From positions 496,001 through 560,000 of the forward strand of contig NZ_ACGK02000001.1 in the NCBI RefSeq assembly GCF_000159235.2: a DNA stretch of 64,000 bases, written 5' to 3'. Origin of the DNA: Fannyhessea vaginae DSM 15829 (GTDB lineage Bacteria; Actinomycetota; Coriobacteriia; Coriobacteriales; Atopobiaceae). Each line of letters begins with the position of its first letter. The stretch's first letter is position 1. A program made the position numbers and the translations under genes. Below, piece by piece: positions 16,358 to 25,239 of this stretch. The notes beneath the pieces are model-generated. The model did not search any database and had not been told where the DNA came from. It saw only the letters and a program-made list of their open reading frames with translations.

Positions 16358-17173
16358 ATGCCTATCATTAGTTTGATTTTGGTAGTGATCGTTGCCTTTT
16401 TTGCAGGTATGGAAGGTATTTTGGACGAGTTCCAATTCCATCAACCACTTGTTGCCTGCACCTTAATTGGTATCGTAACTGGTCACCCTACCGAAGGTAT
16501 TATTTTGGGCGGTTCTTTACAGATGATCGCTCTTGGTTGGGCAAACATCGGCGCTGCAGTTGCTCCTGACGCAGCTCTTGCTTCTGTTGCTTCTGCTATC
16601 ATCATGGTTCTTGCACTTAACGGTGGTGCACAAGATACTCAAACCGCTATCACCACTTCCATTGCTTTGGCAATTCCTTTGTCAGTAGCTGGTTTGTTCC
16701 TTACCATGATTGCTCGTACCATTGCTATTCCTATCGTTCATGCAATGGACCTGGCTGCCGAGAAGGGCAACATTGCAGCTATGGAAGCATGGCAGGTTAT
16801 TGCAATTGCTATGCAAGGTCTTCGTATTGCTATTCCTGCAGCTGCTTTGTGCTTTGTTCCGTCCGAAGCTGTTAAGGCAGTACTTGACCAAATGCCTGCA
16901 TGGCTTGCAGGTGGTATGGGCGTTGGCGGCGGAATGGTAGCTGCCGTTGGTTACGCTATGGTTATCAACATGATGGCTTCTAAAGAAGTTTGGCCTTTCT
17001 TCATTCTTGGTTTTGTTATTGCCGCTCTTAAAGGCCTCACCCTTATTGCACTTGGTGCAATTGGTGTTTCTCTTGCAATCATTTACCTTGGTCTCAAAGA
17101 AGTTGCTTCTCACGGCTCTGGTAGTGCAGGCTCGCAAGATCCTTTAGGCGACATTATTAACGACTATGAATAA
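16358..17173 (+). CDS. PTS mannose family EIIC permease
   Basis: A 271-residue membrane protein of the EII-Sor family. GIILGGSLQMIALGWANIGAAVAPD is the conserved substrate-region motif, and many hydrophobic helices follow. The RBS AAAGGAGG stands close upstream. It forms the channel with IID, whose longest open frame overlaps its end. Codon use is of the highly expressed type (few rare codons), fitting a main sugar importer. Confidence 0.94.
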   Translation: MPIISLILVVIVAFFAGMEGILDEFQFHQPLVACTLIGIVTGHPTEGIILGGSLQMIALGWANIGAAVAPDAALASVASAIIMVLALNGGAQDTQTAITTSIALAIPLSVAGLFLTMIARTIAIPIVHAMDLAAEKGNIAAMEAWQVIAIAMQGLRIAIPAAALCFVPSEAVKAVLDQMPAWLAGGMGVGGGMVAAVGYAMVINMMASKEVWPFFILGFVIAALKGLTLIALGAIGVSLAIIYLGLKEVASHGSGSAGSQDPLGDIINDYE

Positions 17174-17192
17174 CGAAAGGAGCGAAAACATA

Positions 17193-18110
17193 ATGGCAGA
17201 TCAAATTAAACTTTCTCAGTCCGATCGTATGGCTGTTGCGTGGCGCCATCAGTTCCTTCAAGGTTCATGGAACTTCGAGCGTATGCAAAACGGTGGTTGG
17301 TGCTACTCCATCATCCCCGCCATTAAAAAGCTCTATCCTGCAAAACAGGATCAGGTTGCTGCTTTAAAGCGCCACATGGAGTTCTACAACACGCACCCTT
17401 ATGTATCAGCTCCTGTAATGGGTGTTACTCTTGCACTTGAGGAAGAGCGTGCTAACGGAAATCCCGTTGACGACGCAGCTATCCAAGGTGTAAAGGTTGG
17501 TATGATGGGTCCTCTCGCCGGCGTTGGCGACCCAGTATTCTGGTTTACCCTTCGTCCTATCTTAGGTGCTTTAGGTGCTTCTTTGGCATTAAGTGGAAAC
17601 CTTGTTGGTCCTTTGCTCTTCTTTATTGCTTGGAACGTTATCCGTATGGCATTTATGTGGTACACGCAAGAGTTTGGTTACAAACTTGGTACCTCTATTG
17701 TTAAGGACGTTTCTGGTGGTCTTTTGAGCAAAATCACCGAAGGTGCTTCGATCCTTGGTATGTTCATCATTGGTTCTTTGGTTCAGCGTTGGGTTTCCAT
17801 CAGCTTTACCCCGGTTGTCTCTAAGATCAACCAGGCTCCTGGTGCATTCATCGACTGGTCCAAGATCGAGCCAACTGCAGATGGTATCAAGAGCGCTATT
17901 ACCCAATACAATGCTTTGGGTGTTAACGGCCTTGACCAAGTTAAGGTTACAACCCTTCAACAAAACCTCGACCAGCTTATTCCTGGTCTTGCAGCTGTAT
18001 GCCTTACGCTTTTATGCTGCTGGCTGTTGAAGAAGAAAGTTTCTCCTATCGTTATCATCCTTGCACTGTTCTTGGTTGGTATTGTGGCCCGTTTAGCTCA
18101 CGTTATGTAA
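17193..18110 (+). CDS. PTS mannose family EIID component
   Basis: A protein of 305 residues from the ATG at 17193, chosen because GAAAGGAG lies upstream; an in-frame ATG at 17166 has no RBS. The family blocks are WNFERMQNGGWCYSIIPAIKKLY, KRHMEFYNTHPYVSAPVMG and VKVGMMGPLAGVGDPVFWFT. Residues about 195-260 (after SISFTPVVSKINQ) form the insertion seen in ManN-type proteins. It completes the mannose-class PTS; a strong terminator-like hairpin follows, with the DUF956 gene just after it. Confidence 0.94.
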   Translation: MADQIKLSQSDRMAVAWRHQFLQGSWNFERMQNGGWCYSIIPAIKKLYPAKQDQVAALKRHMEFYNTHPYVSAPVMGVTLALEEERANGNPVDDAAIQGVKVGMMGPLAGVGDPVFWFTLRPILGALGASLALSGNLVGPLLFFIAWNVIRMAFMWYTQEFGYKLGTSIVKDVSGGLLSKITEGASILGMFIIGSLVQRWVSISFTPVVSKINQAPGAFIDWSKIEPTADGIKSAITQYNALGVNGLDQVKVTTLQQNLDQLIPGLAAVCLTLLCCWLLKKKVSPIVIILALFLVGIVARLAHVM

Positions 18111-18141
18111 TGCGTATAAGCAATAACTGAGTATTTTAAAT

Positions 18142-18178
18142 AGCGCGCGCATGTAGTATGCTACGTGTGCGCGCTTTT
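18142..18178 (+). terminator. Hairpin between EIID and the DUF956 gene
   Basis: A 15-bp stem AGCGCGCGCATGTAG / CTACGTGTGCGCGCT (two G-T pairs) with a 4-nt loop and a short T4 tail. It lies only 23 bp before the next start codon, so it may act as a leaky terminator that sets lower expression of the DUF956 gene. Confidence 0.75.
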
Positions 18179-18200
18179 ACTACAAAATGAAAGAGGAAAA

Positions 18201-18593
18201 ATGGTTTCTTCTCAAAATACAAAAGTTGATCTTACCATCAAGGCGGCATCGTTTTTAGGACTTACCACCTACGGCCACGTTATGATCGGTGATAAAGCCT
18301 TTGAGTTTTATAATGAAAAAAATCCTGCTGACTTTATTCAAATACCTTGGGAAGAAATTGATTCGGTAGCCGCTTCGGTTCTGTTTAAGGGCAAAATTAT
18401 TCCTCGCTTTATGATTCAAACTAAAAAGACGGGAAAGTTCTCCTTTTCTACCAAGGACAATAAAAAGACCCTGCGCGCTATACGCACCTATATTTCACCA
18501 GATCGTATGTATCGCTCGCTCTCGTTTTTGGATGTAGTTAAACTAGGAATTACAAGAATTTGTAAAATGCTAACTTCACCGTTCAAAAAATAA
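18201..18593 (+). CDS. DUF956 family protein (ManO-like), mannose PTS companion
   Basis: A protein of 130 residues from the ATG at 18201 with AGAGGA upstream. The sequence (NTKVDLTIKAASFLGLTTYGHVMIGDKAFEF..., then IPWEEIDSVAASVLFKGKIIPRFMI) fits the DUF956 family. Genes of this family sit directly after mannose-class PTS operons in many Gram-positive bacteria, where one member is called ManO. Its biochemical role is not established; a regulatory role on the PTS is suggested. It has no membrane segment and a basic C-terminus. Confidence 0.8.
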   Translation: MVSSQNTKVDLTIKAASFLGLTTYGHVMIGDKAFEFYNEKNPADFIQIPWEEIDSVAASVLFKGKIIPRFMIQTKKTGKFSFSTKDNKKTLRAIRTYISPDRMYRSLSFLDVVKLGITRICKMLTSPFKK

Positions 18594-18620
18594 TTACGTT
18601 TGGGCAGGGGAGTACGTGCT

Positions 18621-18670
18621 ATGGCACACTATATGATGCACTATATGGCGCACTATATGGTGCGCTTTTT
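18621..18670 (+). terminator. Terminator built from a 12-bp tandem repeat
   Basis: Three 12-bp units of the form ATGGCRCACTAT (18621-18656, with small variations) run into GCGCAC TATATG GTGCGC TTTTT (18648-18670), a clean terminator hairpin. The last repeat unit thus provides the left arm of the stem. Confidence 0.75.
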
Positions 18671-18857
18671 ATGTAAGCACCTGTTTTGCGTGTCATTGCA
18701 AGGTATAGCTATGAGGCGCGTCCATGATTTGAATACGATGTGTTTTTCTCAACGTAGTCTCGTGCAAAATGTAGAATTACATGGTAACCTAATTTAGTTA
18801 TACAAAATCTATTCTACTTGCTTCTTGGTGCAAGTTTTAACAGAAAGTGAGTGCATC

Positions 18858-19421
18858 GTGGCAGCAATTTCAACTGCAGACTTCCGTAACGGAATGGGTC
18901 TTAAGATTAATAACAAATACTACACCATTGTTGAGTTTCAGCATGTAAAGCCTGGTAAGGGCGGTGCTTTTGTTCGCTATAAGATTAAAGACCTTAAAAG
19001 CGGTCGTGTTATCGATCAAACATGTAATGCAGGTTCTAAGTTTGAAAGCGTTCAGCTTATCACGCGTGAGATGCAATATCTTTATAACGATGGCGATTCG
19101 TTCTATTTCATGGACAACGAAACGTATGAACAAATTCCTGTTTCTGCTGATTTCATTGGCGATAACAAAAAATGGTTAAAAGAAAACGATAACTGCCAGC
19201 TTTTGTATGCTGATACCGAGCTTTTAGGTGTTAATCCTCCTATGTTTATTGAGGTAGAAATTACCGAAACCGACCCTGGCTTCAAAGGTGACACTGTACA
19301 AGGAGGAACCAAGCCTGCAACTATCGAAACTGGCGCTGTCATTGCTGTTCCTATGTATCTTAATCAGGGCGAAAAAGTTCGCGTCGACACTCGTGTTGGT
19401 AAATTTGTAGCTCGCGTATAG
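18858..19421 (+). CDS. efp: Elongation factor P
   Basis: A 187-residue protein when started at the GTG at 18858 (product MAAISTADFRNG), which gives the normal EF-P length; the longer frame from 18825 adds residues not seen in the family. Three beta-barrel domains are recognisable. The ribosome-contacting loop is KPGKGGAF with lysine at position 34, and the C-terminal signature lies around GLNP-like LGVNPPMFIEVEITETDPG. It relieves ribosome stalling at polyproline stretches. No modification enzyme gene is beside it. It is transcribed alone, with a good terminator behind. Confidence 0.95.
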   Translation: MAAISTADFRNGMGLKINNKYYTIVEFQHVKPGKGGAFVRYKIKDLKSGRVIDQTCNAGSKFESVQLITREMQYLYNDGDSFYFMDNETYEQIPVSADFIGDNKKWLKENDNCQLLYADTELLGVNPPMFIEVEITETDPGFKGDTVQGGTKPATIETGAVIAVPMYLNQGEKVRVDTRVGKFVARV

Positions 19422-19443
19422 GTTGATTACGTTTGAAACTTTT

Positions 19444-19481
19444 AATTCCGTGGAATGTTGTATCATTTCACGGAATTTTTT
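19444..19481 (+). terminator. Rho-independent terminator of efp
   Basis: AATTCCGTGGAATG / CATTTCACGGAATT (one G-T pair) with a 6-nt loop is followed by a T6 tract. Confidence 0.9.
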
Positions 19482-19672
19482 GTCGCGCTTTTGTTTAGAG
19501 CTATTCTCTACTATACTTGATAGTAGTGGTTTGATTTCTGTATAGACTCGCACTTGTGCTTGGCGCATGCTATGTTGGCAGTAACTATCATTACATGTAA
19601 CAGATATATGCACAAAGAGCTGTTGGCGCACCTATCAGAAATAGCAATCAAAACGTATTGAAGGGATATCCT

Positions 19673-20035
19673 ATGAGTACACATGAGCTTTTTATATCTG
19701 GCTTGGGTATTTCACAAAATGTTCTCCGTGCAATAGTGGTAAAAGCAGTAAGCCATATCGAAGGCGTTGCGCAGGTAGGTGGCAACGATATTACGTCTAA
19801 CCTTATTTCGGTGTTTACGACCAAGTCTTTGCCAGAAGATAAAGCTGTTGAGGCTCGTGTCGAAGACGATAAACTTTTTGTGGATGTCCATGTTGCCGTT
19901 TTTTATGGATATCCTTTTGTGGGTCTTGCACAAGAAATTCGTTCATCTGTTGCAACAGCTTTGCAAGAACAGCTTTCTTGCGAAATTGGTGCTATCGACG
20001 TATATATTGACAGTTTAGTATTTCCCAAGGAGTAG
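19673..20035 (+). CDS. Asp23/Gls24 family envelope stress protein
   Basis: A protein of 120 residues from the ATG at 19673 (AAGGGA 6 bp upstream). It shows the Asp23 pattern: ISQNVLRAIVVKAVSHIEGVAQVG at the N-terminus, a basic/acidic middle and VDVHVAVFYGYPFVGLAQEIRSSVATALQEQL at the C-terminus. Members polymerise or bind at the membrane and often respond to wall or alkaline stress. A YqhY-type member just before nusB is a common arrangement in Gram-positive bacteria. An AmaP-like anchor protein gene starts at 63354 in the same window. Confidence 0.88.
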   Translation: MSTHELFISGLGISQNVLRAIVVKAVSHIEGVAQVGGNDITSNLISVFTTKSLPEDKAVEARVEDDKLFVDVHVAVFYGYPFVGLAQEIRSSVATALQEQLSCEIGAIDVYIDSLVFPKE

Positions 20036-20043
20036 TGAATAAC

Positions 20044-20754
20044 GTGCCAAAAAAGGTACAATTTGCAGGAAGAACTCTTGCGCGCAGCCAAGCGCTTCAA
20101 TTGATGTTTCAGGCTGAATCAAGGAACATGCAAGTTTGTGATGTTCTTGCTACAAACTATTTATTGTCCGAAGGTCCCCTTGATGACTTTGGGAAACGCT
20201 TAGCTCTTGGCACTGATGAGTTGCGTGACAAGCTCGATGCGCTTATTTCTCGTGTAATTACCAACTGGAATCTTAATCGTTTGCTTAGTGTTGATCGCAA
20301 CATTTTGCGTCTTGCGCTCTACGAAATGATAAAAGTAGACGATGTGGATATTGCAGTAACTATTAACGAGTCGGTTAATTTAGCAAAGGCTTATGGTACC
20401 GATGAATCCTCACATTTTGTCAATGGCGTTTTAGGACAGGTTGCACGCATGATGGAAAACGGGCGCGATGTATTAGAAGATGTTTCTACATCTGATGAGT
20501 CTGTGTCCATGTCCTCTGATAGGGATTCAAGCGCTGCTCAGAGCACTGTTGATGAGCATGTATCCGCGCCAACCACAGAAGATGTGTCAGCAGAAGATGC
20601 TGATAGTGATTCTGCTTGTACACATGATGCAAGCGCATCTCACAACACACAGCTTGCTGACACTGATATAACAAGTGATTCTGACGTTCGCGCTTGTGTG
20701 CGCAGCGCTGTTGATGAGTTCTTATCGAACAAAGATAACGTCTTAAAACTCTAA
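20044..20754 (+). CDS. nusB: Transcription antitermination factor NusB with an acidic C-terminal tail
   Basis: A protein of 236 residues from the GTG at 20044; AAGGAG lies 11 bp upstream, while the GTG at 20035 is too close to it. The NusB fold spans about 10-145 (ARSQALQLMFQAE, NRLLSVDRNILRLALYEM, AVTINESVNLAKAYGTDESSHFVNGVLG). It binds boxA RNA with NusE in rRNA antitermination. After that come about 90 extra residues rich in Ser, Asp, Ala and Thr with no fold signature, which ordinary NusB (about 140 residues) lacks. The next two genes carry similar tails. It is the second gene of a tight operon. Confidence 0.9.
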   Translation: MPKKVQFAGRTLARSQALQLMFQAESRNMQVCDVLATNYLLSEGPLDDFGKRLALGTDELRDKLDALISRVITNWNLNRLLSVDRNILRLALYEMIKVDDVDIAVTINESVNLAKAYGTDESSHFVNGVLGQVARMMENGRDVLEDVSTSDESVSMSSDRDSSAAQSTVDEHVSAPTTEDVSAEDADSDSACTHDASASHNTQLADTDITSDSDVRACVRSAVDEFLSNKDNVLKL

Positions 20755-20763
20755 GGTATGTAT

Positions 20764-21219
20764 ATGGCACAGCTTTCATCACAAGATTACACAAGCTTTA
20801 CCGATATAAAAGCGCGTCTTGAACAGATTATTACCTCGGTTAAAGACAAGGAAGTTTCTTTGGAAAACTCGCTTGATTTGTTTGATGAGGCAATTAAACT
20901 TGGTTCGCGCGCGGTAGATATGGTTGATGCGGTAGATTTAGATGATAGTGAACTTGTAGCTACGAATGCTGACGCTTTACCTCATAAAAATACCTCCACA
21001 ACCGATGCTGAAAACAGTGCTGAAAACGGTGCTTCTGAAGCCGATGCGTCTTCGATTGTTGCTCCTGTAGCTGCTTCTTCCAAAAACGATACACCTGTAC
21101 CCAATGAACTTGAATCTTCTGACAAAGACGGTGCGTCTTCAAAAGTGCAGCCCAACTCATCTGAAGATAAACCTTCTCAACATGATGGCAACCAAGTGCC
21201 AGTATTGTCTGCGCACTAG
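20764..21219 (+). CDS. xseB: Exodeoxyribonuclease VII small subunit with a long C-terminal tail
   Basis: A protein of 151 residues from the ATG at 20764 (TAAGG 7 bp upstream). Residues about 8-58 match XseB (FTDIKARLEQIITSVKDKEVSLENSLDLFDEAIKLGSRAVDMV). XseB is usually only about 70-80 residues; here about 85 further Ser/Asp/Ala/Pro-rich residues follow. Exo VII degrades single-stranded DNA and needs the large subunit XseA, which normally lies directly upstream but is absent here. Between nusB and tlyA, in the same direction. Family assignment rests on the short N-terminal domain. Confidence 0.78.
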   Translation: MAQLSSQDYTSFTDIKARLEQIITSVKDKEVSLENSLDLFDEAIKLGSRAVDMVDAVDLDDSELVATNADALPHKNTSTTDAENSAENGASEADASSIVAPVAASSKNDTPVPNELESSDKDGASSKVQPNSSEDKPSQHDGNQVPVLSAH

Positions 21220-21237
21220 TTTCAAAAAGAGCAGTGT

Positions 21238-22092
21238 ATGAAGCAACGTCTTGACGCAGAGCTTGTTCAGCAGGGATTTTTTGCAACGCAAAAGGAAGCA
21301 TATGCTGCTGTTTTAGCAGGGGAAGTTTCGTCAGAACACGAACGCCTTACTCATCCAGGAAAACAAGTGCCAGCTGGCATATATCTGCATGTTAAAAGTC
21401 ATATTCCATTCGTAAGCCGAGGCGGTTTTAAGCTTGTTCGTGCTTTGGAAGCGTTTGGTATAGATGTTCGAGACAAAAAATGTTTGGATGTAGGCGCTTC
21501 AACGGGGGGATTTACCGACTGCCTTTTACAAAATGGTGCTGCTTGCGTTACTGCGGTTGATGTAGGCTATGCTCAATTTAGCTGGGAATTGCGCAATAAC
21601 CCCAAGGTTGAACTTATCGAAAAAACCAACATATGTGCTCCTTCGCTTCAAACACCTGATCATCTCTTTGATGTGGTAGTAAGTGATGTTTCGTTTACTT
21701 CCATTCAGACTATTATTGCTGCGGTGAATGCGCTTATGAAACCGCGTTCGCTCTTTGTTACGCTTGTTAAGCCACAATTTGAGGTTGATAAAGCAGAAGT
21801 TGGATCGGGTGGTATTGTTCGCTCTAAGCGCCTGCATATAAAAGCCATTGAGCGCGCTTTACATGCATGCACATCGGTGGGTCTTGTTCCTTTAGCTTTA
21901 TGTCCGAGTCCTATTTATGGCCATAAAGGTAACCGCGAATTTTTACTTGCCGCTGGTAAAGATGCACATCAACCTTCGCCTTCTTCTGATGTATCAGTAC
22001 TTGACGCATCTTCTTCTTTAGATGTTTCATCTGTTGTTGATTCTGCAGAAGTTTCTGCGCCTCTATATCCATTATCGACATGGTTAGAGTAA
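21238..22092 (+). CDS. tlyA: TlyA family rRNA (cytidine-2'-O)-methyltransferase
   Basis: A 284-residue protein. The N-terminal S4 RNA-binding domain (1-60: RLDAELVQQGFFATQKEAYAAVLAGEV) is followed by SRGGFKL and a Rossmann methyltransferase (LDVGASTGGFTDCLLQNGA binds SAM; DVVVSDVSFTS; LVKPQFEV; KGNREFLL). It methylates rRNA, a modification that in mycobacteria gives capreomycin sensitivity; the old name hemolysin is not supported by this architecture. About 40 low-complexity residues (SPSSDVSVLDASSSLDVSS) are added at the C-terminus, like the tails of NusB and XseB upstream. Confidence 0.92.
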   Translation: MKQRLDAELVQQGFFATQKEAYAAVLAGEVSSEHERLTHPGKQVPAGIYLHVKSHIPFVSRGGFKLVRALEAFGIDVRDKKCLDVGASTGGFTDCLLQNGAACVTAVDVGYAQFSWELRNNPKVELIEKTNICAPSLQTPDHLFDVVVSDVSFTSIQTIIAAVNALMKPRSLFVTLVKPQFEVDKAEVGSGGIVRSKRLHIKAIERALHACTSVGLVPLALCPSPIYGHKGNREFLLAAGKDAHQPSPSSDVSVLDASSSLDVSSVVDSAEVSAPLYPLSTWLE

Positions 22093-22145
22093 AATAGCAA
22101 CAGGCTATACGGTATAAATCACGTTATCAAGAAGGAGGGTGCGCG

Positions 22146-23003
22146 ATGGTTAAGGTGGCAATTGTCCCTAATTATTCACGCCAAGAAGCCGTTTTAGATG
22201 CTTCTCGTCTTACAGAATTTCTTGAAAAACAATCAATTGAAGTTGTGTGGGCGCCCGATAAGAAGAAAACCAATGTTATTCCTCTTAATGTTGATAATAC
22301 CGATTTAGTTATATCGTTAGGTGGCGATGGCACGCTTTTGCGTGCGGCAAAAATTACGGGTTATCGTGAAATTCCTATTTTGGGTCTTTCATATGGTCAT
22401 TTAGGTTTTTTAACCAGTGCAGGTCCAGATGAGCTGCAAACAATGGTTCAGCGTGCGCTTGCAGGCGAGCTTCATGTTTCGCGACGTGCAACGCTGCAAA
22501 TTACCTCGCTATTTTTGGATGAGCGTGGACAAGAAATTGAGCTGCATAATTTTGCACTTAACGATTTTTCGCTGAGTCATGGTAGTAAAGGCGACATGAT
22601 CGTTTTTAATGTTGACGTATCAGGTCATCATATTGATACGCTTCGTGGAGATGGCTTTGTAGTGGCAACTGCAACTGGATCTACCGGCTATGCGCTTGCC
22701 GCTGGAGGTCCTATCGTAACGCCTACGTTTACAGGCATGCTGTGTGTTCCAGTTGCGCCTCATACTATTCTAGCTCGTGCATTTCTTACCGCATCTTCTG
22801 ATGTTGTAGAAATTTCTATTTCAACCGAGCGCAACGTGGAGCGTCTCTTTTTTGCAGACGGTCAGCCCTTAGGGGCAAATCTGACTCCACTTTCTGCAAA
22901 AATAACGCGTGGTCAAGGCGATATTTTATTGCTCGAAGCATCGCCTTCAAGCTTTTATCAATCAGTTTCTCGTGTTTTTTACGGGCAGGCATCCCATGAT
23001 TGA
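22146..23003 (+). CDS. nadK: NAD kinase
   Basis: A 285-residue enzyme that makes NADP from NAD with ATP or polyphosphate. The family motifs are GGDGTLLRAAK near residue 60 and the glycine-rich TATGSTGYALAAGGPIVTP near 175. The start has GAAGGAGGG upstream. Its stop codon overlaps the recN start (ATGATTGA), suggesting coupled translation. The tlyA-nadK-recN order is common in Gram-positive bacteria. Confidence 0.95.
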   Translation: MVKVAIVPNYSRQEAVLDASRLTEFLEKQSIEVVWAPDKKKTNVIPLNVDNTDLVISLGGDGTLLRAAKITGYREIPILGLSYGHLGFLTSAGPDELQTMVQRALAGELHVSRRATLQITSLFLDERGQEIELHNFALNDFSLSHGSKGDMIVFNVDVSGHHIDTLRGDGFVVATATGSTGYALAAGGPIVTPTFTGMLCVPVAPHTILARAFLTASSDVVEISISTERNVERLFFADGQPLGANLTPLSAKITRGQGDILLLEASPSSFYQSVSRVFYGQASHD

Positions 23004-24633
23004 TGAACTCCATATTCAAAATCTTGCATTAATTAAAGATATACGTCTTCGCCCTGCTTGTGGTCTTACTGTGCTTACTGGAGAAACAGGAGCAGGTAAA
23101 ACGGCACTTTTGTCCGCAGTTAAGCTTATAACAGGAGAGCGTGCAAATTTTGCTTCTATTCGCGAAGGAAGCACCGATTTACGTGTGGAAGCGCGTTTGA
23201 TTTTTGACAACAATACCGATAATGACATAGTTATTGTTCGTACGCTTGATACATCGGGCAGAAGTCGAATTACCCTGAATGACCATATGGTTTCTCTTGC
23301 AGGATTAGCAAAGAGTGCTGCGCCATCAATTGATATATGCAATCAACACGAACATCAAAAGCTTTTACAGTCTCACTATCAAGCCCAAATTCTCAACGAA
23401 TGGGCAAGTTCTAACATTTTGCCTGTACAACAGCACTATCGCGAGGCATATGCTCAATACAGTAAGCTTGCAAACCAATTAGACGAGTTAACGTCACAAA
23501 CCAGCGAGATGCAAGAAAAACTTGATGCGTTACAATTTATGCTTGCGCGCGTAGCTGAGCTTAATCCTCAGCGTGGTGAATATGAGCAGCTCCAACAAGA
23601 TTGTGCACGCGCAGAACACGCTCAAGATCTTATGGAAGCGCTCTACACGGCTCGAAGCGAGCTTATCGATGAAGACAAAGCGCGCGACAGTGCCTCAACG
23701 GCTCAAGAAGCTCTTGCGAGCGCATGTGCTTACGACGAAACGCTTGCGCCACTTGCCGATAGGCTTGCCGCCTGCGTTGCAGAAATGGAAGACATCTCAG
23801 ACGAAATTCGTCATCATCTTGATGGTGTTGAGTGTAACCCCGAAGTTCTCAATGATATGCAACAGCGTTTACGCAATTTTCAGCAGATTATGCGCTCGTA
23901 TGGCCCGCGTATGGAAGATGTTTTTCAAAAAGTTGACGATGCACGCGCCTACCTTGCTGCTCACGATAGGGGAGATGAGCACATTCGCGAACTTAAACGT
24001 GAGGTGCAATCTGCTCATGAGCGTCTTGTTCTTGCAGCTCAAGAGCTTTTTAACGCGCAAAAGAGGGGCGCGCCTCAGCTTGCGCAACGCATGAATGACA
24101 TACTTGCTACACTTGCTATGGCTTCGTCAAAAATTACGGTACGTGTTGCATTGCTCGACGAAAAATTCTGGAATGATACAAGCGCTACCTCTGTTGAATT
24201 TTTGTATCAAAGCGGAAAATCCTTGACGGCGCACCCCCTTAAAAAAATTGCCTCAGGTGGAGAGATTTCTCGTGTTATGCTTGCTTGCAAAGTTGTTTTG
24301 CAAGAGAGCGAACATACATCAACTTTAGTATTTGATGAGGTCGACGCAGGCGTTGGAGGAAGTACCGCGCAATCTTTAGCGCGACTTATTAAAAAGCTTT
24401 CGCGTGTTCATCAAATTATCGTGGTTACTCACCTAGCTCAGCTTGCAGTGTATGCCGATAAGCATTATGTGGTATCAAAAGTGGGAACAGATTGCCCACA
24501 AACGCTGATAACTGAGGTAAAAGATGAGGAGCGCGTCCAAGAAATTGCACGGATGCTTTCGGGTGATGTGTCTGATATTTCGTGTGAACACGCACGTCAA
24601 ATGATTAAAGACGCTTCTAACAACAAAGATTAA
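22996..24633 (+). CDS. recN: DNA repair protein RecN
   Basis: An SMC-like ATPase of 545 residues when started at 22996, where MIDELHIQNLALI matches the conserved RecN N-terminus; the frame is open 87 bp further upstream but overlaps nadK. Walker A is GETGAGKTAL near residue 30, the signature is ASGGEISRVMLA, and Walker B is LVFDEVDAGVGG. The middle (about 150-380) is helical coiled coil. RecN bridges DNA ends during double-strand-break repair. Full length for the family. Confidence 0.95.
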   Translation: MIDELHIQNLALIKDIRLRPACGLTVLTGETGAGKTALLSAVKLITGERANFASIREGSTDLRVEARLIFDNNTDNDIVIVRTLDTSGRSRITLNDHMVSLAGLAKSAAPSIDICNQHEHQKLLQSHYQAQILNEWASSNILPVQQHYREAYAQYSKLANQLDELTSQTSEMQEKLDALQFMLARVAELNPQRGEYEQLQQDCARAEHAQDLMEALYTARSELIDEDKARDSASTAQEALASACAYDETLAPLADRLAACVAEMEDISDEIRHHLDGVECNPEVLNDMQQRLRNFQQIMRSYGPRMEDVFQKVDDARAYLAAHDRGDEHIRELKREVQSAHERLVLAAQELFNAQKRGAPQLAQRMNDILATLAMASSKITVRVALLDEKFWNDTSATSVEFLYQSGKSLTAHPLKKIASGGEISRVMLACKVVLQESEHTSTLVFDEVDAGVGGSTAQSLARLIKKLSRVHQIIVVTHLAQLAVYADKHYVVSKVGTDCPQTLITEVKDEERVQEIARMLSGDVSDISCEHARQMIKDASNNKD

Positions 24634-24753
24634 AACGTTTTTGCTGGCAAAGATCAAAGCTTTAAAGTGTTTGGTATGTGTAAACCCACCGTATTGTTTT
24701 TTGTATGGTAGTGCTCTTCTATACATCGTATGACTTGAATAAGAGGTGAAGAT

Positions 24754-25239
24754 ATGGAAATTGTAAAATCAACTCCTGTGATGCTTGATGAAATTATGCG
24801 TGTGTATGCTGCTGCTCAGGATTTTATGATTGCTCACGGCAATCCTTCGCAATGGGCGCGCAGGTATCCAACACGTGATCTCATTTTGGCTGATATGAAG
24901 CTCGATCATGCGCACGTGGTGCAAGAAGGTGGGATGATTTGTGGCGCATTTTCTATTCAAAAGGAACCCGAATCTGTATATGCGCATATCGACGGGCAAT
25001 GGCTTAACAGCGATCCCTATCTTACCATTCATCGTGTAGCAAGTGATGGTCGCGTGCATGGTGTTTTTGATGCAATTGTTGAGTATTGCGAGCAACGCTA
25101 TCACAACTTGCGCATTGATACACATGCGCAAAATCTTGTTATGCAGCATTTAATTGCCAAACATGGCTTTATACATTGTGGGACCGTGTACGTGGCCGAT
25201 GGCTCTGCTCGTCTGGCATATCAGCGTTGTGTAAACTAG
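24754..25239 (+). CDS. GNAT family N-acetyltransferase
   Basis: A 161-residue protein with the pattern of small GNAT acetyltransferases: an N-terminal helix (LDEIMRVYAAAQDFMIAHGNPSQWA), the central strand GGMICGAFSI, then YLTIHRVASDGRVHGVFDAIVEYCEQR, which corresponds to the acetyl-CoA-binding loop and helix, and IDTHAQNLVMQHLIAKHGFIHCGTVYV at the end. It transfers an acetyl group to an unknown amine. RBS AGAGGTGAAG. It stands alone between recN and pyrG. Confidence 0.85.
   Translation: MEIVKSTPVMLDEIMRVYAAAQDFMIAHGNPSQWARRYPTRDLILADMKLDHAHVVQEGGMICGAFSIQKEPESVYAHIDGQWLNSDPYLTIHRVASDGRVHGVFDAIVEYCEQRYHNLRIDTHAQNLVMQHLIAKHGFIHCGTVYVADGSARLAYQRCVN

Noticed and set aside
18600-18797. 65-codon frame after the DUF956 gene
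   Set aside because: It is made of the 12-bp tandem repeat and terminator; no plausible protein.
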